A stretch of DNA of 64,000 bases from the NCBI RefSeq assembly GCF_029975155.1, contig NZ_JARKPQ010000090.1, forward strand, positions 30,982-94,981. The letters are read 5' to 3'. Positions within the stretch are counted from its first letter, which is position 1, and every line of letters starts with the position of its first letter. Position numbers and translations under genes: made by a program. The notes beneath the pieces are model-generated. The model saw only the letters and a program-made list of their open reading frames with translations. It was not told where the DNA came from and did no database searches. Of the stretch, positions 1-8,955 are shown piece by piece. The stretch comes from Propionicimonas sp. (GTDB lineage Bacteria > Actinomycetota > Actinomycetes > Propionibacteriales > Propionibacteriaceae).

Positions 1-3
1 CGG

Positions 4-549
4 ATGCCGACGCTGGTGTTCCTGACCGGCGCCCCGGGCAGCGGCAAGTCGACGCTCGCCCGAATGCTGGTGGACGAACGTCCGCTCGCCCTCCTGCTGG
101 ACCTCGACACCCTGCGTGGTCAGCTGGGCGGCTGGCGGGACGACCCCACGGCCGCCGGGACCCGGGCGCGGCAACTGGGGCTGACGCTCGCCCGGACGCA
201 GCTGGAGGCCGGCGGTGACGTCGTCGTGCCGCAGTTCGTGCGGCGTCCCCAGCCGGTCGCGCAGTGCCGCGACCTCGCCACCGCGACCGGCAGCAGGTTC
301 GTCCTCGTCGCCCTGGTCAGCAGCCCCGAGGAGGCCGCCGACCGCTTCCGGGCCAGGCTCGGCTCGCCGGACGCCAACCACCGGGACGCGGCCTTCCTGC
401 AGGCAGCCGCCGATGCCGAGCCAGTGGACGTGCTCTACGCCGGCATGCTGACGATGCTGGCCGGCTTCCCCGAGACGCGCTACGTCGAGTCGATCCCCGG
501 CGACATCCGGGGAACCCTGACCGCCCTGCGCGCCACCCTGCCCACCTGA
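4..549 (+). CDS. P-loop AAA/zeta-type kinase
   Basis: 181-aa soluble protein with a Walker A motif GAPGSGKS at residues 9-16, followed by an aspartate-rich strand (LLLDLDTLRGQL, about 31-42) as in AAA_33/zeta-toxin-like small-molecule kinases. The family phosphorylates small metabolites, nucleotides or antibiotics; the substrate cannot be read from the sequence. No partner antitoxin is visible, so a toxin role is not supported. ATG at 4 is the only good start, but the upstream region lies outside the window. The stop codon sits inside the palindrome at 546-580, which also ends the convergent thioesterase gene. Confidence 0.75.
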   Translation: MPTLVFLTGAPGSGKSTLARMLVDERPLALLLDLDTLRGQLGGWRDDPTAAGTRARQLGLTLARTQLEAGGDVVVPQFVRRPQPVAQCRDLATATGSRFVLVALVSSPEEAADRFRARLGSPDANHRDAAFLQAAADAEPVDVLYAGMLTMLAGFPETRYVESIPGDIRGTLTALRATLPT

Positions 550-580
550 ACGGAAAGGGACCCGTCCCCTTTCTGTTCAG
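546..580. repeat. Palindromic dispersed repeat between convergent genes
   Basis: A hairpin with arms CTGAACGGAAAGGG and its complement (one G-T wobble) and a short loop. The TGA of the upstream + gene (547-549) and the TGA of the - strand thioesterase (577-579) lie symmetrically in the two arms, so one palindrome ends both genes. A near-identical copy is at 48831-48865 and a related longer one at 28739-28796. It could act as a bidirectional terminator, but it has no long T tract. Confidence 0.75.
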
Positions 581-1437
581 TTCTCGGGGTCGGCGGGCCA
601 GCGGTCGGCCGCGGCGAGCATGTTCTCCGGCAGCGGGACGGGGCGTCCGGTCGCGTCGCCGCAGACCAGCACCGTCCGGGTGCGGGTCAGCACCGCCTGG
701 TCGGCGGGATCCTCGATCTGGGCGACGATCGTGACCGAGGTGCGCCCCACCCGGCCGATCGCCGACCGCACCCGGTACGGCGCGACCCGGTGCGCGATCT
801 GGCCGAGGTAGTCGACGTCCTGGCGGGCCACCATCCACAGCAGCCCCTGTTCGGCCGCGGCCTGCATCCGGGTGGCGCCGCCGTCGTCGGGGTTCATCCT
901 GATCCGCGCCTCGGCGACGAAGTCGAACACGCGGACGTTGTTCACGTGGCCGTAGGGGTCGAGGTCCGACCACCGCACCACGACGTCGTAGGCGTGCGCC
1001 CGCTCGCCCACCCGCCACCGGCCCAGCGAGGGCGGCACCGGCACCTCGCCCGACTGGGCGGCGAACCAGGTCCGCTCCGCCGTGGTCATCCGCCGCGGCC
1101 GGCCCGCGGCGTAGTCGAACAGGCACAGCACCGAGCGGGCGCGGGCGAGCTCGCGTCCGTCCTGGACGACCGAGTAGCCGAGCGTGAACCGCGCGGCGCC
1201 GACCGGGCCGACGCTCAGGTGCACCTCGACCGGATCGATGCCGAACACCACGGGGCCGAGGTATTCCACCTGGTGGGAGACCACCATCGTCGACGTGCCG
1301 AGCAGGCGCGCGTTGGGGCCGGACAGCAGCCACTCGACCCGGGCTTCCTGCAGGTAGTCGGCGACGACGGCGTTGTTGACGTGCCCCTGGGCGTCCAGGT
1401 CGACCCAGCGCAGCGGGACGCGGCTGACGAAGCTCAC
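577..1437 (-). CDS. Acyl-CoA thioesterase, double hotdog domain
   Basis: 286-aa protein made of two hotdog domains. Each carries the 4-hydroxybenzoyl-CoA thioesterase signature: DLDAQGHVNN at about residues 13-22 and DLDPYGHVNN at about 158-167, where the Asp is the likely catalytic residue. It probably hydrolyses acyl-CoA to free acid and CoA in the cytoplasm. The GTG start overlaps the stop of the acyl-CoA ligase by four bases (GTGA), so the two are translationally coupled and act on the same acyl-CoA pool in opposite directions. Confidence 0.85.
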   Translation of the reverse strand: MSFVSRVPLRWVDLDAQGHVNNAVVADYLQEARVEWLLSGPNARLLGTSTMVVSHQVEYLGPVVFGIDPVEVHLSVGPVGAARFTLGYSVVQDGRELARARSVLCLFDYAAGRPRRMTTAERTWFAAQSGEVPVPPSLGRWRVGERAHAYDVVVRWSDLDPYGHVNNVRVFDFVAEARIRMNPDDGGATRMQAAAEQGLLWMVARQDVDYLGQIAHRVAPYRVRSAIGRVGRTSVTIVAQIEDPADQAVLTRTRTVLVCGDATGRPVPLPENMLAAADRWPADPEN

Positions 1438-3278
1438 TCGGCGTCGGCCGGATCGGCCTCGTACAGCGACTCCACGATGTCGGCGTAGCGGTCGGTGACG
1501 ACCTTGCGGCGGATCTTCATGTTCGGGGTGACCCCGCCGTCGTCCACGCTGAGCTCGGCCGGCAGGATCGCGAACTGCTTCACGGTCTCCCAGCGCTCCA
1601 GCTTGGCGTTCGCCGAGTTCATGAACCGCTCGATCGTGCGCCGCAGCTCCGGCGACTGGGTGATCTCCGCGTACTCCCGATCGGCCATGTTGTGCCGCGC
1701 AGCCCACTTGGCGAGGTTGTCCCGGTCCATGGTCAGCAGGGCGGAGATGTACTTGCGCCCGTCGCCGACCGCCACCACCTGCGACACGTACGGGACGGTC
1801 GCCGCGATCACGCCCTCGACCTTCGCCGGCGCGACGTACTTGCCGCCGGAGGTCTTCATCAAGTCCTTCTTGCGATCGGTGATGGTGAGGAAGCCGTCCG
1901 CGTCCAGCTTGCCGATGTCGCCGGAGTGGAACCACCCGTCGACCAGCACCTCGGCGGTGCGCTCGGGGTCGTTGTGGTACCCGCGCATGACCGCCGGACC
2001 CTTGATCAGGATCTCCCCGTCCGCCGCGATCTTCAGCTCGGTGCCGGGAAGGGCCGGCCCGACCGTCCCGAACCGGACGGGCAGGGGCAGGTTCACGCAC
2101 GTCACCGCACCGGTCTCGGTGAGCCCGTAGCCCTCGGCGATGACCAGGCCGGCGGAGTAGAACCAGGCCTGCACCTGCGCGCTCAGCTTGGCCGAGCCCG
2201 AGACGAAGAAGTCGATGTTGCCGCCCACCCGGTCCTTCAGCTTGCTGAACACCAGGTGGTCGGCGACCGTGTACGCCAGCCGCATGGCCGGCGGCAGCGG
2301 CTTGTCGGCGATCCGGTACTCCCGGGACGCACGGCCCACCGCGAACGCCCACCGCGCGATCTTGCCCTTCAACCCGCCCTGCGGCGAGGCCAACATCACG
2401 GCGGCGCGCACCTTCTCGAAGATCCGCGGGGCCCCGCACATGAAGTTGGGGTGAACCTCGCCCAGACCGCTGACGATGTGGTCGATCCGCCCGTCCACCG
2501 CGGTGCTGAACCCGATGCCGAGCTGAATGGTGAGCAGGTCCTTGCCGAACACGTGGGACAGGGGCAGCCAGAGGTACTGCAGCGCGCTCGGGTCGATGAT
2601 CTCCAGTTCGCGCAGGACGACGGCCTGGTACACCCAGCAGCGGTGGGTGAGCTCCACGCCCTTGGGCAGTCCGGTGGTGCCGGAGGTGTAGATCAGGGTC
2701 GCCAGGTCGTCGAGCTGCGCGGACGCGATCGCGCGGTCCACCACACCGGGGTCGGACGCCAGCAGCGCGCGACCCCGTTCGGCCAGCTGCGCCAACGAGA
2801 GCACGCGCTCGCCGTCGCCCTCGCCGTCGAACAGGATGATGTTGCGCACCTGCCGCTCGGCCTCGCCGGAGGAGTCGAGCTTGGCCAACTGTTCGTCGTT
2901 CTCCACCACCAGATAGACCGAGCCGGAATCGGTGACGATGTGGGCGAAGTCCTTGCCCTGCGTGTTCGGGTAGATCGTCGTGGTGGCCCCGGCCGCGCAG
3001 TTGATGGCGTAGTCGATCAGGATCCACTCGATCCGGGTGCCCGACGAGATCGCCACCCGCTCCTCGGGCTGCAGGCCCAGGGCGAGCAGGCCGGCGGCGA
3101 GTTCGTCCACCCGCCGGCGGGTCTCCGTCCAGTCGATCGACACCCAGTCGTCCTGGGCGTCGGGATAGCGGAAGGCCTCCTTGGCCGGGGTCTGCTCGAC
3201 TCGCCAGCGGAACAGCGCGCCCGCGGAGGGCGGCGCTGCGGCGATCAGGGCGTCGACGTCGATGTTCGCTGCTCCCAT
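1434..3278 (-). CDS. Long-chain fatty acid-CoA ligase (AMP-forming)
   Basis: 614-aa ANL-superfamily adenylate-forming enzyme. The P-loop motif YTSGTTGLPKG is at about residues 197-207, the YGLTETGA motif lies mid-protein, and the C-terminal hinge (GDIGKLDADGFLTITDRKKD) ends in the lysine-bearing lid domain. Length and order match FadD15-type long-chain acyl-CoA synthetases, which activate fatty acids with ATP and CoA. I chose ATG 3278; a GTG at 3287 in the same frame is possible. It is the first gene of a two-gene operon with the thioesterase, divergent from the MarR gene 188 bp away. Confidence 0.88.
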   Translation of the reverse strand: MGAANIDVDALIAAAPPSAGALFRWRVEQTPAKEAFRYPDAQDDWVSIDWTETRRRVDELAAGLLALGLQPEERVAISSGTRIEWILIDYAINCAAGATTTIYPNTQGKDFAHIVTDSGSVYLVVENDEQLAKLDSSGEAERQVRNIILFDGEGDGERVLSLAQLAERGRALLASDPGVVDRAIASAQLDDLATLIYTSGTTGLPKGVELTHRCWVYQAVVLRELEIIDPSALQYLWLPLSHVFGKDLLTIQLGIGFSTAVDGRIDHIVSGLGEVHPNFMCGAPRIFEKVRAAVMLASPQGGLKGKIARWAFAVGRASREYRIADKPLPPAMRLAYTVADHLVFSKLKDRVGGNIDFFVSGSAKLSAQVQAWFYSAGLVIAEGYGLTETGAVTCVNLPLPVRFGTVGPALPGTELKIAADGEILIKGPAVMRGYHNDPERTAEVLVDGWFHSGDIGKLDADGFLTITDRKKDLMKTSGGKYVAPAKVEGVIAATVPYVSQVVAVGDGRKYISALLTMDRDNLAKWAARHNMADREYAEITQSPELRRTIERFMNSANAKLERWETVKQFAILPAELSVDDGGVTPNMKIRRKVVTDRYADIVESLYEADPADAE

Positions 3279-3429
3279 GTCCCTCACATCCACCGTTGGC
3301 CGTTCTCGCAGTCTAGGGGTCCAGCGGCCCGCCATGCCCTAGCATCGACCGTACCGGTGGCGTTTCTACTCACCCGTGCGCCGGTTCGTCGCCGGTCTGG
3401 CTGCACAGGATCGACACGCGCCGGCAGAG

Positions 3430-3459
3430 TTGTTGAATCGTCAACTTTTTTGTTACGAT
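3430..3459 (+). promoter_or_regulatory. Leaderless promoter and MarR-type operator
   Basis: A -35-like TTGTTG at 3430-3435 and a -10 TACGAT at 3454-3459 are 18 bases apart. The GTG of the MarR gene follows 7 bases after the -10, so the transcript is probably leaderless. The palindrome GTTGA-ATCG-TCAAC (3432-3445) overlaps the -35 and the spacer, consistent with autorepression. The same half-sites recur at 21690-21707. Confidence 0.6.
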
Positions 3460-3465
3460 CGGCGG

Positions 3466-3924
3466 GTGACCGCCGCACACGAACCCCGCTGGCTGACTGC
3501 GGAGCAGCAGCGCATCTGGCGCGCCTACCTGAACGGTGTGGCGCACGTCTTCGACCGGTTGGAGGCCGAGCTGCGCCCCTTCGGGCTCGACTTGGGTGAG
3601 TACGAGATCCTCGTGCACCTCTCGGAGTCGGAGCGGCACGCCCTGCGCATGTCCGACCTCGCCGAGCGGGTGCGGCAGTCGCGGTCGCGGCTCACCCACA
3701 CCATCTCACGGATGGAGGCGAAGGGCCTGGTCAAGCGGACGGACTGCCCGTCCGACCGGCGCGGCGTGATCGCCGTGCTCACGCCGGAGGGGTACCAGCT
3801 GCTGGTGGACGCCGCGCCCCACCACGTCGAATCGGTACGCGCCGCCCTGGTCGACCGGGTCGACGCGTCCGACTTCGAGGCGCTCGGCCGGGTGATGCAG
3901 GCGGTCGCCGGCCCGTCCGACTGA
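3466..3924 (+). CDS. MarR family transcriptional regulator
   Basis: 152-aa winged-helix regulator. The central region (SDLAERVRQSRSRLTHTISR then MEAKGLVKR) is the MarR recognition helix, followed by a wing with the typical DRRG turn (SDRRGVIAVLTPEG). Flanking helices give the dimer interface. The GTG at 3466 is chosen because it lies 7 bases after a -10 box, and upstream in-frame codons run back through the promoter. It is divergent from the acyl-CoA ligase/thioesterase operon and could control it as well as itself. Ligand unknown. Confidence 0.85.
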   Translation: MTAAHEPRWLTAEQQRIWRAYLNGVAHVFDRLEAELRPFGLDLGEYEILVHLSESERHALRMSDLAERVRQSRSRLTHTISRMEAKGLVKRTDCPSDRRGVIAVLTPEGYQLLVDAAPHHVESVRAALVDRVDASDFEALGRVMQAVAGPSD

Positions 3925-3989
3925 CACCGGGTCCGCCGGGGCTGGCATACACTGGTCGCCGCTCCACTCCACATCGAGGATTGATCGCC

Positions 3990-5672
<1,683 letters not shown>

Positions 5673-5718
5673 GCGGGAGTTCCCGGCCCGGCCACAGGGT
5701 TCCCGCGCGGGAGGTTTG

Positions 5719-5768
5719 GCCCTTCGTGACGGCCGGCTCGTTCCTCGCCGGCCTCCTCAGGGAGCGGT
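5719..5768. repeat. Dispersed repeat, CGCTCCCTGAGGAG family
   Basis: Intergenic copy read as CCCTTCGTGAC, then a hairpin GGCCGGC/GCCGGCC, then CTCCTCAGGGAGCGG. The outer parts match copies at 9031-9107, 18489-18529, 19474-19514, 23165-23183, 39736-39778 and 48977-49009, while the central stem varies in sequence but stays complementary here. Confidence 0.75.
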
Positions 5769-5791
5769 TTCTGAAACCGGCCTCACCGCGT

Positions 5792-5842
5792 AACCGCTGG
5801 TCGAGACCTCAGCTCGTCTCGACAAGCTCGACGAACGGCTGG
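5792..5842. repeat. Dispersed repeat, GGTCGAGAC family, forms the ssb 3' end
   Basis: Contains the hairpin GGTCGAGAC/GTCTCGAC and the sequence CGACAAGCTCGAC. On the minus strand it encodes the last residues of SSB (FVELVETS) and its stop codon. Related copies are at 48019-48043 and 60952-61014, both inside genes and in frame. Confidence 0.65.
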
Positions 5843-6303
5843 CTGCGCTCCTCAGGCGACCTCGGTGGTGGCGGACTCATCGCTTCGGCCTGCTCCTCCG
5901 TTGCGACCATGAGCTCGGCGAGGTTCACCTCCTGCTCCTCCGGGGCGGCGCGGTTCGTCTTGCGGAACACCGACGTGCCCCTGGTGAGGTCGTGTCCGAC
6001 CGACTGCGCCTCGAGCTTCAGGCGCTCCTGACGCACACCCTGCGGGTCGGTCCAGCTCTCGGTGCGCAGGCGTCCCACGGCGATCACCGGGTCGCCCTTG
6101 CTGATGCTGGACTTCACGTTCAGTGCCAGCGCCTTGCTGCACACCACCCCCATCCAGGTGGTCTCGTCATCGCTCCACTGGCCCGCTCGCCAGAGCCTCG
6201 GCGTGCACGCCAGCCGGAAGCTCGCGTAGGTCGCTCCCTCCCGGTACTCCTTGAGCGTGACCTCGCTGCCGACATTTCCGGTGACCCAGACTGCTGCATC
6301 CAT
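5809..6303 (-). CDS. ssb: Single-stranded DNA-binding protein
   Basis: 164-aa protein with an N-terminal OB fold (VTGNVGSEVTLKE, TYASFRLA, TTWMGVVCS, KGDPVIAVGRLRTESW) as in bacterial SSB. The ATG at 6303 has a strong AGGAGG site 8 bases upstream. The C-terminus lacks the acidic DDDIPF-type tip that recruits replication partners; instead it ends in PFVELVETS encoded by a dispersed repeat. It is therefore more likely a secondary, SsbB-like paralogue than the replicative SSB. It lies convergent to ettA with about 135 bp of repeat DNA between them. Confidence 0.88.
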   Translation of the reverse strand: MDAAVWVTGNVGSEVTLKEYREGATYASFRLACTPRLWRAGQWSDDETTWMGVVCSKALALNVKSSISKGDPVIAVGRLRTESWTDPQGVRQERLKLEAQSVGHDLTRGTSVFRKTNRAAPEEQEVNLAELMVATEEQAEAMSPPPPRSPEERSQPFVELVETS

Positions 6304-6425
6304 TCCTGTTCCTCCTGCCGTCCTCACCAGGAACTATCGGCAACCGACCCGCGAACGCGTCACCGACTTCTTCGCCCTGTGGACAACCGCGGGGCTGTGG
6401 ACAACCGTCCGGACGGGGCGACGCG

Positions 6426-7334
6426 CTACGGCGCCGGGTGCTCGCTGAAGAACGTCCAGATCGTGGCCGTCGCCGACAACGCGTCCGAGGGCGGGTCGGC
6501 GCCTGGGAACCCCTTGGCGACCGCACCGGGCCACTGGTGCCCCGCGCCCGCGACGACCAGCAACTCCACCGACCGTCCGGCGGCGCAGGACGCGACCGAG
6601 GCGGTGACCGCACCGCGCGTCGACGTCCGGGCCTCTCCGCACGAGTCACGGGTGCGCCAACCGGCCACGACGTCCTCGACCGCCGGGCCGGCGATCTGCG
6701 CGACGCCTTCGCCACGGGAGCCGTCCATCCGGACACGGGTGTCCGCGTCACCGTGGATGTGCAGCAGGGAGGCCGGCGCCCCACGCGAGCAGTCCACGAG
6801 CTGGTTGCCGGCCACCGGAGCCACGGCGGCGAAGATGTCGGTCTCGCAGGCGAGGCGGTAGGCCATGATCGCGCCGTTCGACATGCCGGTGGCGTAGACC
6901 CGCTTCGCATCGACCGGCGCGAGGTCGCCGATGCGGGCCACCACCGCCGCGAGGAAGGCGACGTCGTCGACATCGTCGCGGGCCGGTGCTCCGCAGCAGC
7001 CGCCACCCGCGTTCCACGCGCGATCGATCCCGTCCGGGTAGGCCACCAGGAACCCGGCGGCATCCGCCTGTTCGTCCCAGCCGTAGGCCGCCTCGGCCTG
7101 GGCGCCGGTACCGAAGCCGCCGTGCAGCACGACCACCAGCGGATACCCGGTCGCGGCCGGTCCGGACGGCGGACGATGAACGGCGAAGATCCGCTCGCGG
7201 CCTGCTGACTGGATGCTCTCGTGCGAGGTCCCGGCGGGAAGTCCGCGGGCTGGAGACGGGCCGGGCACCGGGACGTCCGCCGGTCCGCAGCCACTCCACA
7301 CCAGAGCGGCGAGCAGCAGGGCGATCCCATTCAT
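6426..7334 (-). CDS. Secreted PHB-depolymerase/feruloyl-esterase-like lipoprotein
   Basis: 302-aa alpha/beta hydrolase of the LpqC/esterase-PHB family. An N-terminal hydrophobic stretch ends in a plausible lipobox WSGC at about residue 16. The oxyanion segment VVVLHGGFG, the nucleophile elbow GMSNG, an acid-site candidate HGDADTRV and the catalytic His in GAGHQWPG are in order. It likely cleaves ester bonds of polymers or plant phenolics outside the cell. The start at 7334 is chosen because the signal sequence begins there. Monocistronic, 16 bp downstream of the GTPase pair. Confidence 0.8.
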   Translation of the reverse strand: MNGIALLLAALVWSGCGPADVPVPGPSPARGLPAGTSHESIQSAGRERIFAVHRPPSGPAATGYPLVVVLHGGFGTGAQAEAAYGWDEQADAAGFLVAYPDGIDRAWNAGGGCCGAPARDDVDDVAFLAAVVARIGDLAPVDAKRVYATGMSNGAIMAYRLACETDIFAAVAPVAGNQLVDCSRGAPASLLHIHGDADTRVRMDGSRGEGVAQIAGPAVEDVVAGWRTRDSCGEARTSTRGAVTASVASCAAGRSVELLVVAGAGHQWPGAVAKGFPGADPPSDALSATATIWTFFSEHPAP

Positions 7335-7350
7335 CGCGTAGTTCAACGTG

Positions 7351-8955
7351 CTACGTAGAGGCCGCCGCTGCCGCACGTTCCCTCGCCCTCCGGTACCGGT
7401 CCAGCTCGGCCTGCACGGGCTCGAACACCTCTTCGGCCACCACGGCGGACACGGCCTCGTCCAGGCTGCGCCGGGCGGTCCGGGCGTGCGCGTTCGCACC
7501 GATCTCCACCAACACCCGGCCCAGGACGGCGAGCAGCACCCCACCGAGCACGCCGCCGACCAGCAGCCAGGTGCCGGCCGGAACGCCGTACCACAGCACG
7601 GGCGGCAGCTGCGGCAGACCCATGGCCAGCAGCAGCGGATTGGCGAACAACCAGGCCGCGCCCGCTACCACCGCGATGATCAACAGCCATTGCAGCACCC
7701 CGAACAGGCCCCACCACCACGTGCCGCGGCGTACGGCCAGATCCGTCCCGGCGATCGCCGTGTCCAGCCGGTCCAGCAGCAGCGCTTCGCGGCCACCGGC
7801 CGCTGTCCGCACCGCCTGCGCCCAGCCCCTGGGCAGCCCGGCCACGGCTTCGTCCGTGAACTCGCGGAGTCCCTGGTCGGCCCGTGCCCGCTGGACGGAC
7901 GTCGCGCGGGGCAGCGAGGTCCGGTTCACCTCGGTCGGACGATGTTCCCCGGCCGTGAGGTCGAGGCGCAGCTTCTTCAGCGGGTCGGGACGCAGCCGCG
8001 CCAGCCAGCTGACGAACGGCCAGCCCGTGGCGGCCGAACCCCGCCGGCGCCATGCCGTGCGGACACCATCCACCACGACGCCGACACCGGCCGCGTCCCC
8101 GAGGGCGCCCACCACCCGGCAGCGGAGGGCGGCGTCCAGCACCGGGACGGGGGCCGGTCCCAGGTCGGCGACCAGTCCGGCCGCGGTGACGGACACGTCC
8201 GCCGACAGACGGCGAGCCATCGCCTGCTTGGCGGCCACCGTCCGGGCCAGCGCCTCGCGCAACTCCCGTACGCCGGTGCCGCGCAGCGCCGAGGTGGCCA
8301 TGATCGGTGTCGTGCGCAGGCCCTCGGCGTCGAGCAGCCGGCGCAGATCACCGAGGCAGCGGTCGAGCTCCTCCGGGGCGAGCCGATCCGCCTGGTTGAG
8401 CACGACCATCATCACGTCCGCGTAGGGGGCGAGGTGCTTCAGGTAGCCGTCGTGCAGCGCGGCGTCCGCGTACTTCTGGGGGTCGACCACCCAGATCAGG
8501 GCGTCGACGAGTCCGACCAGCCGGTCGACGGCCAGCCGGTGATCCACCTCGGTGGAGTCGTGGTCCGGCAGGTCGAGCAGCACGAGGTCGGAGAACGCGT
8601 TCGGGCCGGACGGGACCAGGTGCCGGCGGGTGATGTCCAGCCAGTCCAGCAACTCGTGCGGCAGCCCGCTGCCCCAGCTCACCGCCATCGGCTTCGCCGT
8701 GGTGGGACGTCGCACGGCGACCCGGGCGAGCTCCGTCCCGGTGACCGCGTTGAACAGGCTGGACTTGCCCGAGCCCGTCGCGCCGGCCAGAGCGATCACC
8801 GTGTAGCTGCCGCTGAAGGCGACCCGTTCGCCCGCGCGCTCCACGACGGCCCTGGCCCGATCGAGTGCGTCAGCGTCCGCGCGGCCGTCGGCGGCCTCGA
8901 CGGCCTCGCCGAGCGCGCGCACGCGGGCGGCGAGCGTGTCCTCTCCGGCGGTCAC
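7351..8955 (-). CDS. Membrane-associated dynamin-like GTPase (second of a pair)
   Basis: 534-aa protein with a G domain: G1 GATGSGKSS, switch threonine region TTAKPMAV, G3 DLPDHDS, G4 NQAD. Near the C-terminus two hydrophobic segments (around LLIIAVVAGAAWLFA and LLVGGVLGGVLLAVLG) suggest membrane anchoring. Actinobacteria commonly carry such GTPases in adjacent pairs, related to YfjP or bacterial dynamins; membrane remodelling or repair is inferred from the family. The GTG start overlaps the upstream GTPase stop by four bases. Confidence 0.75.
   Translation of the reverse strand: MTAGEDTLAARVRALGEAVEAADGRADADALDRARAVVERAGERVAFSGSYTVIALAGATGSGKSSLFNAVTGTELARVAVRRPTTAKPMAVSWGSGLPHELLDWLDITRRHLVPSGPNAFSDLVLLDLPDHDSTEVDHRLAVDRLVGLVDALIWVVDPQKYADAALHDGYLKHLAPYADVMMVVLNQADRLAPEELDRCLGDLRRLLDAEGLRTTPIMATSALRGTGVRELREALARTVAAKQAMARRLSADVSVTAAGLVADLGPAPVPVLDAALRCRVVGALGDAAGVGVVVDGVRTAWRRRGSAATGWPFVSWLARLRPDPLKKLRLDLTAGEHRPTEVNRTSLPRATSVQRARADQGLREFTDEAVAGLPRGWAQAVRTAAGGREALLLDRLDTAIAGTDLAVRRGTWWWGLFGVLQWLLIIAVVAGAAWLFANPLLLAMGLPQLPPVLWYGVPAGTWLLVGGVLGGVLLAVLGRVLVEIGANAHARTARRSLDEAVSAVVAEEVFEPVQAELDRYRRARERAAAAAST

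Noticed and set aside
4..549. Zeta-type toxin of a toxin-antitoxin pair
   Set aside because: P-loop kinase motifs are shared with many small-molecule kinases, and no small antitoxin gene is visible beside it.
1692..3599. A 635-codon open frame opposite the acyl-CoA ligase
   Set aside because: Shadow frame with His/Arg/Gln-rich nonsense; the ligase on the other strand has all family motifs.
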